Positions 43,000 through 53,169 of a DNA stretch of 64,000 nucleotides are shown piece by piece. Each line of letters begins with the position of its first letter. The first letter of the stretch is position 1. Under the pieces are notes generated by a model. The model searched no databases, had not been told where the DNA came from, and was given only the letters and a program-made list of their open reading frames with translations. Source of the DNA: Muscardinus avellanarius (taxonomy: Eukaryota; Chordata; Mammalia; Rodentia; Gliridae); NCBI GenBank assembly GCA_963383645.1, contig OY726557.1, positions 151,147,860 to 151,211,859 on the forward strand. Direction: 5' to 3'. The translations under genes and the position numbers were made by a program.

Positions 43000-43833
43000 G
43001 AGCCAGGCTGTCCTCCCAATATACTCCAAGTTTTTTTAAAAATAGACTATATATGTATATTTGTATACATACAATTGTGCATGAACCACAGAGGAGGCCA
43101 CTTATCAAAAAATATAATAGTTAAATGATAGAGCGTTTGTAAATAAGCCTTGATTTTACTAGTCATGAATGTTTAGTCATGAATCTGCCGCCCCTCCCTC
43201 CAATAGCTGCCATCAAACAACTTTTTGATGTTTTAATTTATGTTTTGCAACACAGTCTTTATCAATGGAATAAAATACTTTCTTCTCTCAGGGGAACTCC
43301 AGGGGCCAAACATTTCAAAAAATTACAAATAACAAGCCGCTTAATTGAGCCACTAGGGGAATTCCGGGACTCAACCATTTCCCATTTCCTGGCCTTGTCA
43401 TTTCTGCCAGCTAGTCAGTCAGTTATAGTCTGTTCCAATGTAAATAGTGCAAGTTTTGTAATAGTCTGTGATACAGAGAGAAGAAATGCCATTGTTCCCA
43501 ATCACTAAAAACTTCCAAAAATGTACATAGGCCGTGGTAGTAGTTCGTTATTTAGTTCAAGTTACTATTTCCCTGAGAAAGTTACAGAACATTCCTGATA
43601 TATATATGGGAAATGTGTACATAGCAAGAATTGTTCGTTCTGGTTTAAAATTGTCTCTTTTAGTTCTGGTCCTGACCAAAATGTAAGATAATGAAAAAAG
43701 GAGAAACCCCCAAAAAAGCCATAATGCCCCCCCCCCAAAAAAGTAGGTAATATCATTGAGAGATAATAAAATGTACTTAATCACTTTTAATCTTATATAA
43801 ATATAGAGTTTATATTGCCAATGTAGAGTTGCT

Positions 43834-43845
<12 letters not shown>
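43000..43845. other. Repeat-free intergenic stretch upstream of BIRC2
   Basis: About 850 bp without a SINE in a SINE-packed region, containing the paired kB-like motifs. No credible gene; open frames here have no recognised similarity. Confidence 0.5.
43291..43365. promoter_or_regulatory. Paired kB-like motifs between BIRC3 and BIRC2
   Basis: GGGGAACTCC (43291-43300) and GGGGAATTCC (43356-43365) both fit the NF-kB consensus GGGRNNYYCC. They lie 56 bp apart in repeat-free DNA about 1.2 kb upstream of the BIRC2 CpG island. BIRC2 and BIRC3 are NF-kB targets in general knowledge; function here is inference. Confidence 0.4.
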
Positions 43846-43849
<4 letters not shown>

Positions 43850-43866
<17 letters not shown>

Positions 43867-44075
43867 ACGGTATTGGGGATAGAACCCAGGGCCATTCTAC
43901 CTCCAAGCCACACCCCCAGCCCTATTTTATATACTTTATTTTGAAACAGGATCTCACTTGCAAAGGGCCTCACTAAGGGAGTCACGAGTAGCTGACGCTG
44001 TCCTCGAACTGCAGTCCTCCCATCTCAGCCTCCCAAATGCTGTGATTACAAGTGTGTACCACCACGCCCTGCTAG
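43850..44075 (-). repeat. B1-ID SINE, antisense
   Basis: Antisense copy with a TTTTG-repeat at its tail end. Confidence 0.8.
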
Positions 44076-44430
44076 TAAATTTTTTAAAAGGCTCTATAGT
44101 CTCTGCAGGGGTTGCCATCTTAACATTCTTTATATTTATATAGAAAAAAAGTATTTAGAAGATTCAAGAAAAATATGGTTGAAAGACGTCCTACAAATTT
44201 TATATATTAATTTATAGATAAAACCATAGTAATTGAAACACTTTAATATTTTGGTGTATGAAAATAGTTAAAGGAAGCAGATAAAAAAACCCCAAAAGAG
44301 ACATGTATGTATGTGGAAATTTGATATATCCCATGTGTTACATATTAGTGAGAAAAAGATAACTAGCCAAAAAGTAACACTGTATGATTGATTATTCTAG
44401 TGGAAAGTAAATTGGATTATTACCTTAAAC

Positions 44431-44433
<3 letters not shown>

Positions 44434-44484
<51 letters not shown>

Positions 44485-44880
44485 GGGGGTGGAACTCAGG
44501 GGCTTTTCTACATCCAGGCTATCCTTCCAGACCTATTTTTTTTGAGGGGTGGTACTGGGGTTCCTGGAAGCCCTTCTACTTCCGGGCTACACTCCCAGAC
44601 CTATTTTTACATTTTTATTTGGAAACAGGGTCTCCTAAGCCAGCGCGCGGCTGGCTTCGAACCTGTGTGATCCTCCTGTCTCCGCCTCTCAAGGACGGGA
44701 TTACAAGAGAGCGCCACCATGCCTGGCCTTCCAGACCTATTTTATACTTTATTTGGAAACAGGGTCTCACTAAGTTGCTGAGAGCCTCACTAAGTAGCTA
44801 AGGCTGGCTTTGAACCTGTGCAATCCTCCTGTCTCAGCCTCCCAAGCATGGGGATTACAAGTGTGCACCTTTATGCCTGG
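44434..44880 (-). repeat. (TG)n and nested antisense SINEs
   Basis: (TG)n 44434-44480 abuts an outer SINE (44480-44540, resuming 44728-44880). A younger inner SINE (about 44541-44727) is flanked by ccttccagacctatttt on both sides. Confidence 0.88.
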
Positions 44881-44924
44881 CATACCTTGAAATATTTTTT
44901 AAACTGCTAGATAAAACCTTTTTT

Positions 44925-45015
44925 TTCAGGTCTGGGGATGGAACCCAAAGGCATTCGACCTCTGAGCTACACCCCCAGCCCTATTTTTTATTCTTCATTT
45001 TGAAATAGGGTCTCC
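44925..45015 (-). repeat. Antisense SINE 3' part
   Basis: ID part and junction of an antisense SINE. Cut off at the LTR. Confidence 0.7.
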
Positions 45016-45024
45016 CCCAGTACT

Positions 45025-45403
45025 TGCAAAAGAAGGTAACTATAGATAAGTGGCCTGCAGAGGGCCCTGTGTCCAGATAACCACCTGTAGATAAGATGTT
45101 CATAAAGGTCACATCTGGCCTGTAAAAGGCCATGGTTAGTAGCCTGCTCAGAAATTTCCCCCTCTCACCCTCACCTTACCCAACTTCCTGCAGCAACCCC
45201 ACAATCATTAACAGTCACATTTCAGCTTCTGTAAGCCTGCCTGCTTCCACCCTTTGTCTCAAATCTATAATATGAGAGCTCATGTGGAACTCAGGGGCGA
45301 AGTTTTTTTCAGATGTTGTCCTATCGTCAGCCAAATGGTACAGTAAACTTTCTATTTTTCATCCTAATTGGCATTGGGTAAATTATTCCAGATTTATGCA
45401 ACA
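45025..45403 (+). mobile_element. Solo ERV-type LTR
   Basis: Shares with 16106-16420 the block tttcagcttctgtaa, cctgcctgcttccaccctt, gagagctcatgtggaactc and the end tattccag...aaca. TG...CA ends. Longer U3 than the other copy. No internal retroviral sequence. Confidence 0.7.
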
Positions 45404-45479
45404 TAGTTCTAGTATTGCTGCTCTGTTATAAATTAGATTAAGTTTTTTCTGTGCAGCAATTGTATAATGATTTCTTAAA

Positions 45480-45935
45480 TTTTTATATTGTTTATTTTGA
45501 AACAGGGTCTCACTGAGTTGCAAAGGGCCTCACTAAATAGCTGAGGCTGTCTGAGAACCACGATCCTCCTGTCTCAGCCTCCTGCGGATGCTGGGGTTAC
45601 AAGTGTACACTACTATGCTCGGCCTTAGAGTATTTTCCAATACAGATGAAATGTATACTTTCCAGAATATTTAAAATATTTTATGTAAAAATTTTTCAAA
45701 TACCCCACACTTGGGAGGCTGAGATGATAGGAGGATCATGCAGTTTTGAAGCCAGCCTCAGCTGGCTTAAGACACCCTGTTTCCAAATAAATATAAAATA
45801 GGTCTGGGATTGTAGACCGGAGGTAGAAGGCCCCTGGGTTCCATCCCCAGTACCACCAAAATATATATATATATAATTTATATATATTTTTATATATAAA
45901 TATATATATATATTTATATTTATTTATATATAAGT
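45480..45935. repeat. SINEs and (TA)n
   Basis: 45480-45623 (-), 45700-45857 (+), then a (TA)n-rich tract 45858-45935 grown from the A tail. Confidence 0.8.
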
Positions 45936-45999
45936 TATATATATTCAAGTAAACAGAGTCCTAGACATTACAAAGTTGAAAATTTGGGGAATACCGGAA

Positions 46000-46370
46000 C
46001 TTCCCTTCCCAACTTTACTTACAGCATCCTAAACATACTTACCATCTGTTAAAAAAAACACTTTATATTTCTGTGGTAAGGCTTTGGTCTTTTTTTATTT
46101 ATGAAACTCTTTAATCAGGTTTTGGAACTAGAAAGAATCCAATAGCTCACTTTACTTAATCAATTTTATATATGAGTACTACCAAAAGATTTTATAAATA
46201 TATTGAAAATCTGAACATACGCAATAGCCTTAAAATTTGGTATCTATATCAAAAGTCAGATTTGTAAAAATTACAAATATTATTTAAGGGTTTAATTAGT
46301 AAAGTGTAATTGTTTAATGTAAATTAGAATTTCAGCCACTCTAGTTTCAAAAACCAATTATTTAAAAGCT
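46000..46370. other. Intergenic, no recognised feature
   Basis: AT-rich DNA between BIRC3 and BIRC2. Nothing supported. Confidence 0.4.
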
Positions 46371-46374
46371 AGGA

Positions 46375-46570
46375 TTGGCCAGGCCTGGTGGTGCATTCCT
46401 GTAATTCTAGTACTTGGAAGGCTGAGACAGGAAGATTATAGGTTCAAGGCCAACCTCAGCGACTTGGTGAGGTCTTCATCAACTGAGTAAGCCCCTGTTT
46501 CAAAATAAAACATAAAATAGGGCTGAAGGTATAGCTCAGGGGTAGAATGTCCCTCTGTTCAATTCCCAGT

Positions 46571-46622
<52 letters not shown>

Positions 46623-47085
46623 TTGTAAGAGTGTTTTTTAAAATGACCCCTGTAGCCGGGCGTGGTGGTGCACGCTTGTAATCCCCGTGCTTGGGAGGCA
46701 GAAACAGGAGGATCGCGCAGGTTTGAAGCCAGCCGTGCTGGTTTAGGAGACCCTGTTTCCTAAAAGAAATAAAATAGGTCTGGGAGTGTAGCCCGGAGGT
46801 AGACGGGCTTCCAGGAACCCCAGTACTACCAAAAAACAATAAATAAATAAAATTAAAATGACCTCTGTAGCCTGGCGTGGTTGCGCACACTTATAATCCC
46901 AGCATTCCAGTGGCTGAAACCAGAGGATTACGGTTCGTGGACAACCTCATCTACTTAGTGAGGCCTTCCGTAACTTAGTAAGACCCTGTTTCAAAATAAA
47001 GAATAAAAAATAAGGCAGGGGGTTTAGCTCAGAGGTCGAATGCCCATGGGTTCCATCCCCAGACCCGCAAAAAAAAAAAGAACCC
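46375..47085 (+). repeat. Three sense SINEs and (CA)n
   Basis: 46375-46574 followed by (CA)n 46575-46620 as its tail; 46652-46855 (flanked by aaaatgacc(c/t)c); 46865-47085. Confidence 0.85.
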
Positions 47086-47089
47086 CTGT

Positions 47090-47570
47090 AAATTGACCCC
47101 ATATTTCTCCACTTGTTGATGGCAGTCTTGGGGGGAATTTTCAAAAGCTCACATGCCCCAGACCCAGGTTTTTACACATCCACTTGATTTCCCCAGATAG
47201 CCATATGTTTAGCCATGTAGAGCCTGCCGGCCGTATACACCCCTTCTCCATGTGCTAGCCAAAGAGATGATGAATCTTGGAGCGATAAAGACTGCAAGCC
47301 TCTGTTGTCCTGAGTTCTCTGGCCCAGAGACTGGTGGAATATCCTCTAGACGAGGAAGCCCCTGTCTGGTTCCATCTCCCAGGGAGTTCCCATGCCTTCT
47401 TCCCAGTCTGGGCTGTGGCTCTGAAGCTCAGTATCTGGAAGAGCTCCCCTGAGGACTGGCCCTTTGCGTGTACAGAAGCAAGTCCCCAAAGCTTGGTGCA
47501 TCGCTGCTGACACCTTGTAGCCATGCCGTTTCCTTAATCACCCCCCAAACTATGATCAAATAAATTGTTT
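47090..47570. other. Unidentified segment ending AAATAAA
   Basis: More GC-rich than its surroundings and ends tgatcaaataaattgtttga next to an antisense SINE tail. Could be a solo LTR or a retrocopy fragment. No protein similarity seen on either strand. Confidence 0.3.
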
Positions 47571-47572
47571 GA

Positions 47573-48734
47573 CTTTTTTTTTTTTTTTTTTTTTTTTTGC
47601 GGGTCTGGGGATGAAACCCAGGGGCATTCGACCTCCGAGCTACACCCACTGCCCTATTTCTTAATATTTATTTTGAAACAGGGTCTCACTAAGTTGAGGA
47701 GGGCCTCACTAAGAAGCTGAGGCTGTCCTCGAATCGCGATCCTCGAGTCTCTGGAATTACAGGCATGTGCCACCACAACCAGCTTGTTTGGCTTTTCTAT
47801 TATTACCCTATTTTTTGAGGGGATATTGGCATAACCTTTTGTGATGGCAGAAAAGGGGTGGTCACCCCTTTTATATCCCTATACAAAGACCCTGAAGCAA
47901 AAAGAATTTGTCAATTTAGAAACCAAAGAATATCAAGGTGGCTGGAAGATAGTGCGCAAGGGGAGAGTGGCAGAAGGCTTTTTAGGGCCACAACAATCTG
48001 GTGAGGGGCAGGTACATTGTGCACTTCAAAAAATAATACCACTCGGCTGGGCCTGGTGCCGCACGCTTGTAATCCCCGTGCTTGGGAGGCTGAGACAGGA
48101 GGATCACACAAGTTCAAAACCAGCCTCAGATACTTAGTGAGGCTTCAGCAATTTAGTGAGACCCTGTTTCCAAATAAAATATAAAATAGGTCTGAGAATA
48201 TAGCCCAGAGGTAGAAAGCCCCTGGGTTCCACTCCCAGTACCACCAAAAATAAAAATAAACACTAATACCACTTATTTGTACAGTACAAAATGGAAATTA
48301 GCTTCACACAAATCTTGTAGACCAGAGCTGTGTGTGTGTGTGTGGGGGGGGGGTAAGTATAGTATTAAAAAGACCAAAGAATCTTGCTAATCCTCTGGTA
48401 CTCTTTAAGGGTATTAGTGATGTTTCTAAAATAGTTAATCCCTTAAAGGTCACATCTGGCAGTCTTTCCCGTAATTTACTTAGCACACATCTACAATGTC
48501 TACTATGATGTGCAAGAAACCAAAAGGAGATGAAGCCGGGTGTGGTGGTGCACACTTGTAATCCCATTGTTTGGGAGGCTGAGACTGGAGGATCGCGGTT
48601 CGAGGACAGCCTCAGTTACTTAGTGAGGCCCTATGCAACTTACTGAGACTCTGTTTCAAAATAAAGAATAAAAATAGGGCAGGGGGTGTAGCTCGGAGGT
48701 CAAATGCCCCTGGGTTCCATCCCCGGACCCACGA

Positions 48735-48802
<68 letters not shown>

Positions 48803-48803
48803 A
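47573..48803. repeat. SINE group and (GAAA)n
   Basis: 47573-47785 (-), 48044-48250 (+), 48534-48732 (+) ending in (GAAA)n 48733-48803. Confidence 0.85.
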
Positions 48804-49345
48804 ATTAACCTACTTCAAAGGTCTGAGTTATAATACTTTTTATATATTATATGCTGTGGTTTAAAAAATCTACCCAATTATGGTGACTGAAGACCAGGAT
48901 GAATGGGAAGTGGTTGGAGGTGATCAAATGAATAAATGCTAATCACATACCCTAAAACAGCCCCTGAACAATGGTCAGCAAACACAGCAAACACAGTTAC
49001 CATTAACATCTACAGTGGGTTTTTTTTTTCAAACAAAATTTTAATTTAGCTAACACTTAGGGAAAGAATATATTCAAATAAATAAGTTGGTTGTGTTTGC
49101 TATTTATTACCCAAGATGAGTGATAAATTAGAGTTTTATGTGGATATGGTGAAGTTCAAATATTAACTGCAGTATGTAGTAAGTACCATATAAAAATACA
49201 TGTTACAAAAAAGTTATCTAATCTTCAAATATTTAATCTATAGGCAAGCCAAGTCCCCTAAGCAATATTACAATTAACTCAGCCTAGTACTACAGGACAC
49301 TGGCTAGAAGGTAGCTAGCCATCTGAGCCTTTTAGCAGAGGGGCA

Positions 49346-49429
49346 AAATTAGTTTCATCTCAAGGAAATAGATTTGTGGATATAATTAAATTAGTTTCAC
49401 CTCAAGGAAATAGATTTGTGGATATAAAA
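49346..49429. repeat. 42 bp tandem duplication
   Basis: Two copies of aaattagtttca(t/c)ctcaag...ttgtggatata, one mismatch in the part compared. In the 3' flank of BIRC3. Confidence 0.8.
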
Positions 49430-49915
49430 GGATATGGATTTGTGAATTGGACACGTTGAGTACCAGAAAAGTAATGCAGAGGAAGAAGTCTGCTACACTG
49501 ACAACACAGAACAGATTTTTTTTAACCAAACAAGCTGTTGGTCCCAAGGGTAGCTAATCAGCCACCTGTCTAAGTCCCAGAATTAATACCAAAGTGGTGT
49601 GAACAGAACCGGGGGCTTTTCCCAGTGAGGAAGGCTGGCACCATACTTCCTGAATGAATCAGTGGACACATGATAAGCTCACTTGAGGGGATTGATTTTT
49701 GTCTGAGGTATATCCTATCAAACCCTGTAGATTGAAGCCAGGTGCAGTTGACCCTTGTGTCTCCAAGTGTAAGTGAACAGCATCTTCTAGGAAGGATCTA
49801 AATGTCAGTTTGACATTCAAGATGTCTTAAGGAGGTATGGAAGGAGTCTGGGAGTGAATGAACTATCCGATATCACAGAAACAAAGTTACTAAGAACAAG
49901 AGTAGTCGTTTTTGC
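49430..49915. other. BIRC3 3' flank, no gene recognised
   Basis: About 49540-49600 resembles 54895-54962 (ctgttggtcc, taagtcccagaattaatacc), so an old dispersed repeat is likely. Confidence 0.35.
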
Positions 49916-49919
49916 TTTA

Positions 49920-50238
49920 TTAAGTTATTCTTCACAGAATTCTTTTCAAAAATACCATGCCCCTAAAAGTCATTTAATAAATATTGAGACTTTCCATGTA
50001 CAGAACACTAATCAAAACAAGCAGAGAATCCATGTCCCTGGTTCTTAATACAACTTTAAACAGTTAAAATTCTGAAAATTAATCTTTGATATTTAAATAT
50101 TTCTTCTTTTTCAATGTAAATAATACTGAGATTTTGGTTATTATGTTTGTAGTGCTATCTCTATTTTTATTTTTGCTCCCATAAACAAAAGCCTGTCGTT
50201 CTCTTGGTAACTGAAATATATATATACATGTGTGTGTG

Positions 50239-50273
<35 letters not shown>

Positions 50274-50468
50274 ATGTATATATATTATATGTATATATAT
50301 TTGTATATATATTTGTATATTTTAAATATATATTTGCATAAACATTTATATAAAGCAAAAATTTTCAAGTTGTAAATAAAATTTTAAAGAAGCCAAATCA
50401 GTGTATAAGTTAAAATTATAATAGCTAACTTATTACTTCTAGAGTTTAGATGAAGTTTTGGACCTTTT
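49920..50468 (-). other. BIRC3: BIRC3 probable proximal 3'UTR
   Basis: AT-rich sequence after the stop with a TA/TG microsatellite at 50216-50340. TTTATT (AATAAA on the gene strand) occurs at 50166-50171 and near 49915. The true 3' end is unknown and may be further left. Confidence 0.35.
50216..50340. repeat. TA/TG microsatellite
   Basis: Mixed (TA)n and (TG)n in the probable BIRC3 3'UTR. Confidence 0.9.
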
Positions 50469-50662
50469 TCATGAAAGAAATGTACGAACTGTCCCCTTGA
50501 TTATTCCCCTACAAATAGGACATTTTCTTAGAGAAGGGGCACAATCCTTGCAGACCACTAGGTGGCCACAGGGAATAAACACGATGGACACTTCTTTGTC
50601 CATACACACTTTGCATGTTCTCTCTTCTTGTAGTCTCCGCAATTGTTCTTCCAGTGGTAGAT
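50469..50662 (-). CDS. BIRC3: BIRC3 RING exon with stop
   Basis: 194 bp. C3HC4 RING ([29 protein letters not shown]) and RTFLS before TGA at 50471-50469. Stop differs from the TAA of BIRC2. Confidence 0.96.
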
Positions 50663-51735
50663 CTAAGAAGAAAAAAGAATTCATAAAAGGCATTTTGCTT
50701 CTCCTCCAATGAGGAGAAATCAAGACAATAATAACAATGTTTTTTTTTTTTTTTCTGGCTTAAAGTGATAATATCTTTACCTGAAACATCTTCTGGGGGA
50801 ATGCACTTTATGTCCCCTTGCACTAAGGTAAAAAAAGAAAAAGCATTACTGTAACAAATAATATTTAGCTACAAAATAATATTTTTCAAATAGTTATACT
50901 TTGGCCAAATACTCATAATGTTACTGTAATACAAATAGTCTTTTGGTGCAATTAACATTTTTAATTACTCTCAATCATCACAGATTATTTGTAAGAGTAC
51001 ATTTTCAATCAATCTAAAAAGTTCCCCAAAATAATTTTCTTACACTCACCAAATAACTGATTGTATAACTCAGGGTCAGCTTCTTGTAGAGAGGTTTTGA
51101 ATTCAGTGGCTGCAATATTTCCTTTTACTAAAACAACATCAATTAGTTCTCTTGCTTGTGAAGAAGTCTGTGTTTTCTGCTTAATAATTTCATATTCTTG
51201 TTTGCTAATTACTTTGGCAATGAATAGATGATTCAGGATTGGAATTACACAAGTCAAACATCGGAAAAGTGCCATTCTGTTCTTCCGGATTAGTAATAGA
51301 TCATCTAGAGAAAACAAACACAAACAGGATCAAATTCTTGTCACAAACATCCCTCCCCACCTTCAGATGTAAATGCGTGACAACCGTCTTTAATTCGCAA
51401 TCAGTAAAGCACTGATGTTGCTTGCTAGGTTTGGGAGTACCTGAACCCTGGTGCCTAACATTAATGCTAATTATAATAGAGACTGACACTGAGCATTGTG
51501 TTAAACACTTCACACATATTAACTAATTTCTTCTTCACAGGAGCTTTTTGAAATAGGTACTAATTCTGTAGGGCGTGGTGGTGGTGCATGCTTGTAATCC
51601 CCGCACTTAGGAGGTGGAGACAGGAGGATCAAGCAAGCCTCACTGGCTTAAGAGACCCTGTTTAAATTTATATATATATTAGGTCTGGGAGTGTAGCCCA
51701 GAGATACAAGGGTTTCCAGAAACCCCAGTACCACC

Positions 51736-51793
<58 letters not shown>

Positions 51794-53129
51794 TAATTCT
51801 TTCTTTTTTCTTTTCTTTCTGGTGTGTGTGAGGGGGGGTACTGGGGTTGGAACCCAGGAGCTTTCTACCTCTGGGCTACACTCCCAGCCCTATTTTTTAT
51901 AATTAATTTGGAAACAGGGTCTCACTAAGTTGCTGAGAGCCTCACTGAGTAGCTGAGGCTGGCTTTGAACCTGTGTGATCCTCCTGTCTCAGCCTCCCAA
52001 GCTCTTGGGTTTTACAAGTATGGGCCACCAAGCCTGGCTTTGTTTATTGGTTTTTGTTTTTGTTTGTTTGTTTGGGGTTTGTTTGTTTCTTTTTGTGTTT
52101 TTTTTAAGTACTGGGAACTGGATTCAGGGGCATTCTACTTCCAAACTACACCCCTAGTTCTTTTTATTTTGAAACAAAGTCTCACTAAATTACTGAGGGT
52201 CTTGCTCAGTTGCTGAGGCTGCGATTCTCCTGTCTCAGCCTCTCACATACTAGAATTACAGATGTTTACCAAGGCTCCTGGCTTAATTCTTTCACTTAAC
52301 AGATGAGAAAACAGCCACAGTGGGGCAAGTGAATCGCCAGGCCACACAGAACTAGATCAAACTGACGTAGGCTAGCATTATGATCTGTGCCTTTACCTGT
52401 TCTGCGATACTGCTAAGCTGTTAAGCAAATAAAACTTAGAATCTAATAAAAATGAAATTTTAATTCAATCTAGTCAAATTGTGGAAAGAAAAAAATAATA
52501 AAATTAAAATTTTAAGGTGAAATTTTAATTATTGTCCCAAATCATAGTACTACTACCTAAATATTTTATAGGGGAAGGGGAAAGGCACTACAACAGTATT
52601 TTAAACTGTTTCTCAATAGCCACCTTCTATCAGTTCTGTATGATCATCTTATTCTCCTCCAAGATTTGTATCTATTGTTAAAAGATACTATCTTTTGAAG
52701 CTGCAGTTTGCTGGAGTAGTGCTTCACGCCTGTAATCCCATCTACAGGCCAAGACATACTATTATGCTAGAATATTAAAACTAATACTAGCCGGGCGTGG
52801 TGGCACACGCTTGTAATCCCAGCATTCAGGAGGCTGAGACCTGAGGATCGGTTCACGGCCACCCTCAGCTACTTAGTGAGGCCCTTTGCAACTCAGTGAG
52901 ACCCGGTTTCAAAATAAAGAATAAAAAGCCGGGCGTGGTGGCGCACGCTTGTAATCCCTGCACTTGGGAGGCAGAGACAGGAGGATCGCGCAGGTTCGAA
53001 GCCAGCCGCGCATGCTGGCTTGAGAACCTGTTTCCAAATAAAAAAGTATAAAATAGGTCTGGGAGTGTAGCCCGGAGGTAGAAGGGCTTCCAGGAACCCC
53101 AGTACCACAAAAAAGAAAGAAAGAAAGGA

Positions 53130-53169
<40 letters not shown>

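Noticed and set aside
45140..45155. kB-like gaaatttcccc in the LTR
   Set aside because: Does not satisfy GGGRNNYYCC on either strand; left out as a weak partial match.
48733..48803. Regular short repeats that might suggest a CRISPR array
   Set aside because: Simple (GAAA)n microsatellite from a SINE tail in a mammalian genome; no spacers.
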